NCBI RefSeq assembly: GCF_002920575.1
Contig: NZ_PQSQ01000049.1
Location: 1-57,345, forward strand
DNA length: 57,345 bases
Direction: 5' to 3'
From: Streptomyces sp. Ru73
GTDB lineage: Bacteria; Actinomycetota; Actinomycetes; Streptomycetales; Streptomycetaceae
The translations under genes were made by a program, and so were the position numbers. Below, in pieces: positions 1 to 7,720 of this stretch. Position 1 is the stretch's first letter, and each line of letters opens with the position of its first letter. Under the pieces are notes generated by a model. It was not told the origin of the DNA and made no database searches. It worked only from the letters and a program-made list of their open reading frames with translations.

Positions 1-347
1 CCGGGGTCGGTGACGAGCGTGACCGGATGGCCGAGGGTGACTCCGGCCAGCGCGAGGCCGAGGCCCAGGGTGCCGGAGGTGGATTCCACGATCCGGGCGC
101 CGGGCAGCAGCCGGCCCCGCTCGCGCCCGGCCCGCACCATGTGCAGGGCCGCGCGGTCCTTGATGCCGCCGGGATTGTGGCCCTCCAGCTTGGCCCAGAA
201 GCCGCGTCCGGCCGGGGCGAAGGGCTCCCCGATCCACAGCAGCGGGGTGTCGCCGACCAGGCCGGCGGGGGTGTGCGTCGGGCGTTTGGCGGCGGCGAGC
301 AGTTGGGCCGGACCGGTGGGAAGGGACGTGTGGGTCACACAGTTCAT
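1..347 (-). CDS. PLP-dependent cysteine synthase family protein, 5' part only
   Basis: The first 115 codons of a minus-strand gene are present; the rest lies beyond the left edge. The protein begins MNCVTHTSLPTGPAQ and contains GDTPLL near residue 32, then NPGGIKDRAAL with the PLP-binding lysine at about residue 63, then the substrate loop STSGTLG at about 90-96. This order is that of fold-type II PLP enzymes (cysteine synthase, cystathionine beta-synthase). The usual substrate is O-acetylserine or O-phosphoserine plus sulfide, in the cytoplasm. The N-terminal extension before GDTPLL is longer than in housekeeping CysK, so it may be one of the divergent CysK-like enzymes seen in actinomycetes. 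The family is clear; the substrate is not decided. Confidence 0.85.
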   Translation of the reverse strand, partial: MNCVTHTSLPTGPAQLLAAAKRPTHTPAGLVGDTPLLWIGEPFAPAGRGFWAKLEGHNPGGIKDRAALHMVRAGRERGRLLPGARIVESTSGTLGLGLALAGVTLGHPVTLVTDP

Positions 348-475
348 GGCGTGCTTCTCCCACGGTCGGCAGCTACGCGGCGTGCCGACCGCTCAGTGGT
401 GGGACAGGGGCAGAACTGACCGACGGCTGCGGTGAGGCCCCACGCAAGCGCAGCTCACGTCAGCTCGAAGACGCT

Positions 476-501
476 CGACTCGGCTCGAGTCGCTCGACTC
501 G
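476..501. terminator. Alternating inverted repeats, possible terminator
   Basis: CGACTCG, GCT, CGAGTCG, CT, CGACTCG follow one another, giving two mutually exclusive 7-bp hairpins. They lie 50-75 bases beyond the 3' end of the minus-strand gene at 550-1056 and upstream of the cysteine-synthase-like gene. A terminator or a processing structure would fit. There is no T-run, as is common in Streptomyces. Confidence 0.3.
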
Positions 502-549
502 GCTCAACCCGGCGCGCCGCCGGGGCCGTTGCAGCCTCGGAGGGACCGC

Positions 550-1056
550 TCAGTTCCGCCACACACCCAGCCGGGCGCGCGCCTGCCCGTTTGGAGGCGC
601 ACTCGCCGACGGCTTCGGAGAGGCACCGGCCGGCACGGGGCCGGACGGTGGTGGTACGGCGTACTCGACGGCGAGGGCGGTCTGCACGGCCGGTGCGGCC
701 GGTGCGACGCTCCGGGGCGGCTTCATCGTGAGCTCGTCCTCGCCCCCGCACAGTGCCTCACCGCCCGAGCCGGGAGCGGCCCGTTCCCCGGCCCAGTCGC
801 CGGTACTGCCGCCGGCGCTGCCGTCGGTGTTGCCGTCGGCGCTGCTGCCTGCTCTGTCGTACGACGCCCGGCCTTGCTCACAGGCCGGCGCGTACGTCAC
901 CGCCAAGGGAGTGTCGACGCGCCCCGCGGTCGTCGGAGTGGGCCCGTGGGCGCAGGCCAGCAGGTGCAGCATGGCGGTCAGAAGCACCACGAGCGCCGCC
1001 CCGGCCCAAGCGGAGCGGCTGCCGCAGAACACCGGCCCCATCCTCACGAGCGCCAA
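550..1056 (-). CDS. Hypothetical secreted or membrane-anchored protein
   Basis: This 168-residue protein has a short basic N-terminus and a hydrophobic segment at about residues 18-35 ending in LLACAHG, which looks like a signal peptide, perhaps with an imperfect lipobox. The rest is low-complexity and rich in Gly, Ala, Ser and Pro, with scattered cysteines and no catalytic motif I recognise. It lies on the minus strand between the cysteine-synthase-like gene and a GNAT gene. Codon use is typical of the genome, which supports it being real. A second in-frame start exists at residue 6. Function unknown; an extracytoplasmic location is inferred from the N-terminus only. Confidence 0.65.
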   Translation of the reverse strand: MALVRMGPVFCGSRSAWAGAALVVLLTAMLHLLACAHGPTPTTAGRVDTPLAVTYAPACEQGRASYDRAGSSADGNTDGSAGGSTGDWAGERAAPGSGGEALCGGEDELTMKPPRSVAPAAPAVQTALAVEYAVPPPSGPVPAGASPKPSASAPPNGQARARLGVWRN

Positions 1057-1161
1057 CAGTAGCCAATCGACTACATAAAGTTCTCGTCAGGCAACGCCAT
1101 CGCGCCCCTCACCGGACGCCCGGTCACACCACGGGCGTGTCCGCGCTGCGGGCGCAGACCC

Positions 1162-1881
1162 TCACGGTGTACGGAAGCCGCGGAAGGTCACCTGGGTGCG
1201 GGTGCGGAAGCCGAGGCGTTCGTAGAGGGCGATGGCGCCGGCGTTGGACTCGACGACGTGCAGGAAGGGGCGTTCGCCGCGGGCCAGGACGCGGGCGACG
1301 AGCGCGTTGATCAGGCGGGCGGCGTGGCCGTTGCCGCGGGCTTCCGGCGCGGTGCACACGGCGCTGATCTCGGTGCAGCCGGGCGGGCGGAGGCGTTCGC
1401 CCGCCATCGCCACCAGGGTGCCGTTGTCGCGGATGCCGAGGTAGGTGCCCAGTTCGTGAGTGCGCGGCCAGAAGGGGCCCGGCTGGGTGCGTGCGACGAG
1501 GTCGAGCATCTCGGGTACGTCGTCAGGGCCCAGCTCCACCACGCCGGCACCTTCCCCGGCGGCGGCGCAGGCGGAGCTGCCGGTGCCTGTGCCGGTGCCG
1601 GACCAGAGCATCTGGCGGCCCGCGAGGGCGAAGACCGGCTCCCAGTCCGGCGGCGGCGTGGCCGGACAGCTGAACATGTCGGCCAGCTCACCCTGCCCGA
1701 CGAGTGCGGCGAGGTCGGCCCAGTCCGCCGCGTCCGCGTCGGCGGGGACGGCGGCGAAGGTCGCCACGCCCGGCAGATAGGTGGCGGCCCGGCCGAGCCG
1801 GCGGGCCAGGTGGGCGTGGTGGCCGCGGAGCGATGCGCCCACCGGGTCGTCGAGCGCGGCGGCGGCGCGATCCACCCTCAT
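1162..1881 (-). CDS. GNAT family N-acetyltransferase
   Basis: This 239-residue cytoplasmic acyltransferase should transfer an acetyl group from acetyl-CoA to an amine; the substrate is unknown. The C-terminal half holds the GNAT core: TEISAVCTAPEARGNGHAAR (beta4 and the Q/RxxGxG/A acetyl-CoA loop) at about 165-185, then NAGAIALYERLGFR at about 213-226. The N-terminal half is a less conserved GNAT-like region, as in tandem-type actinobacterial proteins. The frame stays open far upstream, but I chose the ATG at 1881 because AAAGG lies about 6 bases before it and the upstream reading is non-coding in character. It is transcribed away from the envelope operon at 2658. Confidence 0.88.
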   Translation of the reverse strand: MRVDRAAAALDDPVGASLRGHHAHLARRLGRAATYLPGVATFAAVPADADAADWADLAALVGQGELADMFSCPATPPPDWEPVFALAGRQMLWSGTGTGTGSSACAAAGEGAGVVELGPDDVPEMLDLVARTQPGPFWPRTHELGTYLGIRDNGTLVAMAGERLRPPGCTEISAVCTAPEARGNGHAARLINALVARVLARGERPFLHVVESNAGAIALYERLGFRTRTQVTFRGFRTP

Positions 1882-2467
1882 GCGAAGCCTTTCGTGTCGT
1901 GCAGCGGAACCAGTCGCCCAGGATGCCACTGCAGGCCGGCGCGCCTTCGAGGGGGAGCGGGCACCCGGCGCGCCCCGCCGTTGTCGGACACCTGGCGGAA
2001 ATGGAGCGGGTGATATGCGGAGTTCGGCCCGGGCGAGGTAAAGCTGCGGTAACACTCTGGTGTTCCCCCTCCCCAGCAGGGCTTTTGCTGGCACCGTCTG
2101 GCGCAGGTGTGCGTTCGAATTCCATCGGACGTATGCCCGTTCCAGTACGACCCGGGTGCGGTTTGGCCCGGGACCCCCACGCGTACGGCCTCCCCCACGG
2201 CCGGGAACGAGGAGCACCCAGTGCGAGGTATCCCCCACGCCTCCCGATCTGCGGCAATTGCCGAAGCCTGGAGCGCGCTGTGCGCGCCCGGCGCCGAGTG
2301 TCCCCGCGTCGCCAGACGCGAGGAGGACGGCATCCTCGGCGCATAACCACTGGACGTCGACGCCGACGCGGTCACCAGGAGCGACTGGGAGCTGACCCAG
2401 TGCGCGCGTGCGGTGCGAGCGGATTTCCGGCGCATTCTTGCCGATTGCGCCGAGACGCGTACTCACG

Positions 2468-2495
2468 TGGCCTTTCCGGCCTGCCGGAGAGGCCA
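2468..2495. promoter_or_regulatory. 13-bp inverted repeat, candidate operator or hairpin
   Basis: TGGCCTTTCCGGC and GCCGGAGAGGCCA flank a 2-base centre; only one position departs from perfect pairing, and it is a G:T. The near-symmetric layout resembles an operator for a dimeric regulator. As RNA it would form a tight hairpin. Confidence 0.35.
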
Positions 2496-2621
2496 TTGGC
2501 GCATGCCGAATTCCGGGGCTTCACGCCGTGCAGTCCCGAGTTTTCCGGCCATTCCCGGTATCCCGGCGTATCGCGTTCCAGTGCACATCGGGCTTGCGGC
2601 TCGGCATCCCCACGAGAAATG

Positions 2622-2639
2622 GGCCCCGTATACGGGGCC
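2622..2639. promoter_or_regulatory. Perfect 18-bp palindrome GGCCCCGTATACGGGGCC
   Basis: Every base pairs with its mirror partner. It ends 8 bases before the AGGAG ribosome binding site (2647-2651) of the gene starting at 2658, a position where a bound protein or an RNA hairpin could control the envelope operon. No regulator gene is adjacent, so the binding factor is unknown. Confidence 0.45.
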
Positions 2640-2657
2640 GCAGATCAGGAGTACTGA

Positions 2658-3188
2658 GTGCGAGGCACTCCGCAGATATCGGACAAGCCGGGAGTCGAGG
2701 ACTTCCGCCCTATCGGGCATGCGCACGCGTATGGGGAAGCGGACCCGAACGCGTACGGGCACGCGGATCCACACGTGGCAGCGGAAGCAGGCATGGACGG
2801 GGCCGGGCCCAGTGTCCCCGCGCGGCGCGGTCGTCCCATGACACACCCGGCGCGCCGCGCAGCACCACGGCATCGCCCCGTGTTCATCGACAATTCGGGC
2901 TGGCGCAGAAGGCTGTCACGCGTCCTGGCGGTCACCGTCGGGTGCGCGTGCGCCGGGTACCTGATGCTCGTCGGCGTACTTGTCGGCGGGCTGTGGCAGC
3001 CCGTCGGATCGCAGCCGCCCAGTACCAAGGGCCCCCTGCCGGCCGCCGGGAAGCCGAGCCCGCACACCGGCCGGCCGGTCGCCGGACAGCACGGCCCGCG
3101 CCCCGGCCGGCCCGTCGTCGACAAGCCCCGTCCGGCACCGTCCTCCAGAGCCGAGGCCGGGGCCCCGCGCGGGGGCGCTGAGAGGTGA
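2658..3188 (+). CDS. Small membrane protein, first gene of the envelope operon
   Basis: This protein of up to 176 residues has one transmembrane segment, at about 94-112 (SRVLAVTVGCACAGYLMLVG), followed by a Pro/Gly-rich extracytoplasmic tail. Two starts are plausible. GTG at 2658 has AGGAG six bases upstream but gives a low-complexity N-terminus with DP(N/H)..AYGHAD repeats. ATG at 2838 (MTHPARRAAP) gives a compact 116-residue protein but lacks a clear ribosome binding site. The stop overlaps the GTG start of the NodB-GT2 gene, so the two are translationally coupled. A role as accessory subunit of that glycosyltransferase is inferred from this coupling only. Confidence 0.7.
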   Translation: MRGTPQISDKPGVEDFRPIGHAHAYGEADPNAYGHADPHVAAEAGMDGAGPSVPARRGRPMTHPARRAAPRHRPVFIDNSGWRRRLSRVLAVTVGCACAGYLMLVGVLVGGLWQPVGSQPPSTKGPLPAAGKPSPHTGRPVAGQHGPRPGRPVVDKPRPAPSSRAEAGAPRGGAER

Positions 3189-5290
3189 GCCGGCACGCGA
3201 TACGCCGCCCCCCGCGCGGGCACTGGGCGCTGCTGCTGCTCGTCCTCGCCGTGGTCATCACCGCCCTCGCCTTCGAGGGCTGGACCACGCACGAGGTCGA
3301 CGCGGCGCGCGCCAAGCTGCCGTGCAGCAGGCCCATCCCGCGCGCGGCGGACACCGGGAGCCCGGTGCTCCGGCTCGGCGACGACCGGATCGAGACGGCC
3401 GGCATGCCACCCGGCACCGCCGCGCTCACCTTCGACGGCGGGCCCGACCCGGAGTGGACGCCGCGCGTGCTGGACCTGCTCCGCAAGTACCACGTGAAGG
3501 CCACGTTCTTCGTCTACGGCTCGCGCGCGGCCCGGCACCCGGAGCTGATGAAGCGGATCGTGGCCGAGGGGCACGAGATCGGCTCGTACACGTACACCGG
3601 CGGCGACCTCGGCGCGGCCTCGCCGCTGCGCGCCCGCATGGAGCTGGCCCTCACCCAGACCGCGCTGGCGGGCACGGCAGGCGTCAACACCCGGCTGCTG
3701 CGGCTGCCGCACACCACCGCGGCCGACACCCTCTGCGGCGCCGAGTGGGCGGCTGCCGAGCGCGCCGCCTCGCAGGGCTATCTGCTGGTGGCCGCCGACC
3801 ACAAGTCGCGCGAGCCGTGGCAGGGGGTGGTACGGCAGTACAGCCACACCGAGCTCGGTTACCGGGAGGCGGAGGCGCTGCTGCGGGACCGGCGTGACCC
3901 GGACGACCGGCGTGACAGGACCGTGAAACGCTTCACCACCGTGACCGGCGGGCTCGGCCGTCCGTTCCACAACACCCAGGCACCCCTCACCAAACGGCTG
4001 GAGGGCCGGGGGCTGATGTGGGCGCAGTACCTCGGGCACGCGTTCACCACCGCGATGGCCTGGGCCCTCGGCGTCGCGGGCGTGCTCAGCGTGCTGCGGC
4101 TGGTCCTGCTCGCCGTCTTCGCCCGCGCTCACGTACGCAGACTGGACCGGTTCCGGCCCGGCACGCCGCGGCTGCGGCCCGTGACCGAGCCGGTGACGGT
4201 GCTGGTACCCGCGTACAACGAGGAGGCGGGCATCGCCGCCACCGTGCACTCGCTGCTGGCCTCCACCCATCCGGAACTGCAGATCGTCGTCATCGACGAC
4301 GGCTCGACGGACAGCACGGCAGCGATCGCCGAGGCCATCGACGATCCCCGCGTGCAGGTGGTGCGGCAGCCCAACGGCGGCAAGCCCAGCGCCCTCAACA
4401 CCGGGCTCGCGCACACCCGGTACGACATCGTCGTGATGGTCGACGCGGACACCGTGTTCGAGCCCGAGGCGCTGACGCGGCTCGTCCAGCCGCTCGCCCA
4501 CCCGGCCGTCGGCGCGGTCAGCGGCAACACCAAGGTCGGCAACCGCCGCCGGCTGCTGGGCAGATGGCAGCACCTGGAGTACGTCATCGGCTTCAACCTC
4601 GACCGGCGGATGTTCGAGGTGCTGGAGTGCATGCCGACGGTGCCCGGCGCCATCGGTGCCTTCCGCAGGGACGCGCTCATGGGCATCGGCGGCGTCAGCG
4701 ACGAGACGCTGGCCGAGGACACCGACCTCACGATGGCGCTGTGGCGGGCCGGGTGGCGCGTCGTCTACGAGCAGTCGGCCGTCGCCTGGACGGAGGTGCC
4801 CGGCACGCTCGGCCAGCTGTGGCGGCAACGCTACCGGTGGTGCTACGGCACGCTCCAGTCCATGTGGAAGCACCGGCACTCGGTGTTCGAGATGGGCCCG
4901 GCCGGGCGCTTCGGCCGCCGGGCGCTCTCCTACCTCTGCCTGTTCCAGATCGCGCTGCCGCTGTTCGCGCCGGTGGTGGACGTGTTCGCGCTGTACGGCG
5001 TGCTGTTCCGGGACCCGACGGAGGCGGTGCTCGTCTGGCTCGGCTGCCTCGCCGTACAGATGGTCACCGCCGCCTACGCGCTGCGGCTGGACCGGGAGAA
5101 GCTGCGCACGATGTGGGTGCTGCCGCTCCAGCTCTTCGTCTACCGGCAGCTGCTGTACCTGGTGGTCATCCAGTCGGTGATCACCGCGCTGCTCGGCACC
5201 CGGCTGAAGTGGCACACCATGGCCCGCGCCGGCACCGCCGACCCATTCCTGCCGGCGGAGCCGCCGAACCGGAGTCTGCTGGCGAAATGA
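3185..5290 (+). CDS. NodB-like domain fused to processive GT2 glycosyltransferase
   Basis: This 701-residue membrane protein has, in order, an N-terminal anchor (about 13-31), an extracytoplasmic polysaccharide-deacetylase (NodB) domain (about 75-240), a transmembrane segment near 280-305, a cytoplasmic GT2 domain (about 338-570) and C-terminal membrane helices. The GT2 part looks active: VLVPAYNEE, VIDDGS, VDADT, AEDTD and the processive-enzyme motif QRYRW are all present, as in chitin, hyaluronan or poly-GlcNAc synthases. The NodB part looks dead as a metal enzyme: TFDDGP reads TFDGGP (G85) and the HxxxH metal site reads Y135...G139. It sits between a small membrane protein and a LytR-CpsA-Psr ligase, so a cell-surface glycopolymer is the likely product. 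The sugar is unknown. Confidence 0.92.
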   Translation: MSRHAIRRPPRGHWALLLLVLAVVITALAFEGWTTHEVDAARAKLPCSRPIPRAADTGSPVLRLGDDRIETAGMPPGTAALTFDGGPDPEWTPRVLDLLRKYHVKATFFVYGSRAARHPELMKRIVAEGHEIGSYTYTGGDLGAASPLRARMELALTQTALAGTAGVNTRLLRLPHTTAADTLCGAEWAAAERAASQGYLLVAADHKSREPWQGVVRQYSHTELGYREAEALLRDRRDPDDRRDRTVKRFTTVTGGLGRPFHNTQAPLTKRLEGRGLMWAQYLGHAFTTAMAWALGVAGVLSVLRLVLLAVFARAHVRRLDRFRPGTPRLRPVTEPVTVLVPAYNEEAGIAATVHSLLASTHPELQIVVIDDGSTDSTAAIAEAIDDPRVQVVRQPNGGKPSALNTGLAHTRYDIVVMVDADTVFEPEALTRLVQPLAHPAVGAVSGNTKVGNRRRLLGRWQHLEYVIGFNLDRRMFEVLECMPTVPGAIGAFRRDALMGIGGVSDETLAEDTDLTMALWRAGWRVVYEQSAVAWTEVPGTLGQLWRQRYRWCYGTLQSMWKHRHSVFEMGPAGRFGRRALSYLCLFQIALPLFAPVVDVFALYGVLFRDPTEAVLVWLGCLAVQMVTAAYALRLDREKLRTMWVLPLQLFVYRQLLYLVVIQSVITALLGTRLKWHTMARAGTADPFLPAEPPNRSLLAK

Positions 5291-5336
5291 CCGAGTACCA
5301 GGCCCAGTCGGCCGCAGTGAACGAGGGAGCCGGACC

Positions 5337-6734
5337 ATGAAGGACCCGCAGGACCCGCACGACCTGTGGGCCGGGGAAGTCCTCCACCAGGGCCCGCCCG
5401 GTGGCACCACCGCCGGGCGGCCCCCCGCCACCTGGGGCGCACGCCCCGCCCCCGTCTCCGGGGAGACCGTCCACGTCGACCCGGAAACGCTGTACGCCGA
5501 CGGCGGCGGACCGTGGCCACCGGACACGTACACCGACGGCGGCAACCCTCGGCGGCAGCCCCCGTACGCCGACGTCGGACTCCGACAGCAGCCTCCGCAC
5601 GGCGACGGCGGTCCCCGGCGGCAGCCCCCGCACACCGACGCCCCACAAGGCAGCCGCACCCTGTCGGCCACCGCGCCCGCGCGGTACGCCGACCGCCCCT
5701 CCTCCCACTACGGACCGCGCCGCGCCCACGCGCGCCGGCCCAAGAGACGGCACCGGGTGCGACGTGCCGTGCTCGGCCTCACCGCAGCCGTCCTCGTGGG
5801 CGCCGTCGGCACGTACGGCTGGGCCGACACCAAGCTCCGGCGCGACGTCGACCTCGACGCCTACGGGCACCGTCCCCCGCACGGCAAGGGCACCAACTAC
5901 CTGATCGTCGGCTCCGACAGCCGCGACGGGCTCTCGGCGGGTGACCTGAAGAACCTGCACGCGGGCGGAGGCGGCGGCCGCCGCACGGACTCGATGATCG
6001 TGCTGCACACCGGCGCGCACGGCGCCAGCATGGTCAGCCTCCCGCGCGACTCCTGGGTCACCCTGCCCGGCCACACCAGCCCGGCGACGGGCAAGACCGC
6101 ACCGCCCACCCGGGACAAGCTGAACGCCGCCTTCTCGTACGGCGGTCCCGAACTCCTCACCCGCACCATCGAGTACAACACCGGCCTGCGGATCGACCAC
6201 TACGCGGAGATCGGCTTCGCGGGCTTCGTGAACATCGTCAACGCCATCGGCGGCGTGCGGATGTGCCTGGAGCGGGGCATCAAGGACAAGAAGTCCGGCG
6301 CCGACCTCAAGAAGGGCTGCCAGACCCTGGACGGCAAGCAGGCACTGGCCTTCGTCCGCCAGCGGCACCAGGAAGCCGAGGGCGACCTGGGCCGCACCAA
6401 GAACCAGCAGAAGTTCCTCTCGGCCCTCGCCCACCAGGCCGCCAGGCCCGGTACGGTCCTCGACCCGGCCGAGATCTACCCCACCGTCAACGCGGGCCTG
6501 GACACCCTCGTCGTCGACAAGGACACGAGCCTGGAGGACCTGACGAAGCTGTTCCGCGCAGTCCGGAGCGTCTCCGGCGGCACGGGCAAGCGGCTCAACG
6601 TCCCCGTCTCCGGCATCGGCATCCCCACCTCCAAGGGCAGCGTCATCACCTGGGACAAGCCCCAGTCCCGCAGACTCTTCGACCAGCTCCGCCACGACCG
6701 CCCGCTGACGACACCACGGGAGCGGACGCGGTAG
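5337..6734 (+). CDS. LytR-CpsA-Psr (LCP) family protein
   Basis: This 465-residue, type II membrane protein has a cytoplasmic N-terminus of about 140 residues with Pro/Gly/Asp-rich degenerate repeats (PRRQPP..ADGG type), one transmembrane helix at about 143-162, and an extracytoplasmic LCP domain at about 180-360. Family landmarks are YLIVGSDSRDG, RRTDSMIVLH, SLPRDSWV, KLNAAFSYGGPELL and GKQALAFVRQRH, including the conserved Asp and Arg residues that bind the lipid pyrophosphate. LCP enzymes transfer undecaprenyl-linked glycopolymers to peptidoglycan. It begins 46 bases after the NodB-GT2 gene with a GAGGGAG site, and would be the natural attachment enzyme for the polymer made by that gene. 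Confidence 0.92.
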   Translation: MKDPQDPHDLWAGEVLHQGPPGGTTAGRPPATWGARPAPVSGETVHVDPETLYADGGGPWPPDTYTDGGNPRRQPPYADVGLRQQPPHGDGGPRRQPPHTDAPQGSRTLSATAPARYADRPSSHYGPRRAHARRPKRRHRVRRAVLGLTAAVLVGAVGTYGWADTKLRRDVDLDAYGHRPPHGKGTNYLIVGSDSRDGLSAGDLKNLHAGGGGGRRTDSMIVLHTGAHGASMVSLPRDSWVTLPGHTSPATGKTAPPTRDKLNAAFSYGGPELLTRTIEYNTGLRIDHYAEIGFAGFVNIVNAIGGVRMCLERGIKDKKSGADLKKGCQTLDGKQALAFVRQRHQEAEGDLGRTKNQQKFLSALAHQAARPGTVLDPAEIYPTVNAGLDTLVVDKDTSLEDLTKLFRAVRSVSGGTGKRLNVPVSGIGIPTSKGSVITWDKPQSRRLFDQLRHDRPLTTPRERTR

Positions 6735-6740
6735 CGCGGC

Positions 6741-7574
6741 TCAGGCGTTCTCCCAGACCGTCAGCTTCGTCTGGACGTCCGGCAGGTCGCTGTCGGCGCT
6801 GGGGGTGATGCTGGTGACTTCGAGCATGGCGAGGTTGCCCTCGCTGGTCTCGGTGCACAGGACGGTGCCCACCCGGATCGTGCGCTGCTTGCGCAGGTCC
6901 TTGGCGTCGATGCGGGAGGGCAGTGCATTGCCCTGGACGCCCTGCAGGCACTGTTCGAAGGTCTTGCCCGCGCTGATGCCGGTGGTGGTCCTGAACTCCC
7001 AGTCGCCGTCGCTGATCTCGCTCAGCTGCAGCTCGTCGTCGCTGGAGGTGACCTCGTTCGGGGGCTTGACCTTCGGCGTGTCGAGGTCCACCCCGATGAC
7101 GTTGGGTTCCGACGGGGCGCGCAGCGCGAACGGCCGCGCGGCGAGCAGCTTTTCGCGGTCCTGCGGCTGGGTCGGCGGAGGCTCGGGGGACGGCTCCCCG
7201 GAGCTTTCGGTGGGGGCCGGGGCCGGCTCGCCACGGGTGCTCTGCGTCGGGCCCGGCGTGGGGCCGGGCTGGTCATGGCCGCCCGCCAGCATCGCCTTGA
7301 TGCCGAAGCCGCCCGCGATCACCACGACGACGGCCGCGACTCCGGCGAGCATCACCCTGTGCCGGCTCCGGTCGGCGGCCGGGGCGCCCGGTGGCCGCTC
7401 GGGCTTCGGCGGTACGTGGTAGTAGGTGTTGTTGATGACCGTCTGGTCGCGGCCCGCCTGGTGGTTGATGCCCTGATCGCGCGCAGTCGCGCCCATCCGG
7501 ATACTCGGCTCCCCCGGCTCATGGGGCTCACCGCTGCCGGACGACCGGCCGTCCCCTGCCTGCTCGTTGACCAC
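6741..7574 (-). CDS. Membrane-anchored hypothetical with AGRDQ motif
   Basis: This 277-residue protein converges on the LCP gene with 6 bases between stops. The cytoplasmic N-terminus carries GINHQAGRDQTVINNTYYHV (about 35-54), an AGRDQ-plus-beta-strand motif found at the N-termini of many actinomycete proteins of mixed function. A transmembrane helix follows at about 74-96 and a Pro/Thr/Glu linker at about 100-140. The extracytoplasmic C-terminal domain has two cysteines (FEQCLQG and VLCTET), which could form a disulfide. I recognise no enzyme motif. The start is GTG at 7574. A sensor or scaffold role would be speculation. Confidence 0.8.
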   Translation of the reverse strand: MVNEQAGDGRSSGSGEPHEPGEPSIRMGATARDQGINHQAGRDQTVINNTYYHVPPKPERPPGAPAADRSRHRVMLAGVAAVVVVIAGGFGIKAMLAGGHDQPGPTPGPTQSTRGEPAPAPTESSGEPSPEPPPTQPQDREKLLAARPFALRAPSEPNVIGVDLDTPKVKPPNEVTSSDDELQLSEISDGDWEFRTTTGISAGKTFEQCLQGVQGNALPSRIDAKDLRKQRTIRVGTVLCTETSEGNLAMLEVTSITPSADSDLPDVQTKLTVWENA

Positions 7575-7720
7575 CGTCGCTCAACGCTCCCCGTCCCCGC
7601 CACATCCGTCACGCAGAGATTACCCTCCACCACCGACAGGCCGGAGCGTCCGGCGCGGAGCCGGGCGACGTGTGGTCCGCCCCCGTGCGGTGCGCGGGGG
7701 CGGACGCGGTACGAGCGGGG

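Larger units (their letters stand above)
1882..2657. other. 776-bp divergent intergenic region rich in palindromes
   Basis: No convincing gene is visible between the GNAT gene (minus) and the envelope operon (plus). The stretch is less GC-rich than its neighbours. It holds several inverted repeats: CCAGCA/TGCTGG at 2073-2091, CGCGTC/GACGCG at 2305-2320, CGAGGA/TCCTCG at 2319-2338, a 13-bp near-perfect one at 2468-2495 and an 18-bp perfect palindrome at 2622-2639. It probably holds the promoters and operators of both flanking units. Confidence 0.5.

Noticed and set aside
2073..2135. A tRNA-like stretch with TTCGAAT resembling a T loop and an upstream CCAGCA/TGCTGG hairpin
   Set aside because: The T stem does not pair, the loop before the supposed anticodon lacks the conserved T, and no acceptor stem can be formed.
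2645..5671. A 1008-codon open frame on the minus strand across the envelope operon
   Set aside because: It is antisense to clear NodB, GT2 and LCP domains. Its translation is repetitive and without domains, a common shadow in GC-rich genes.
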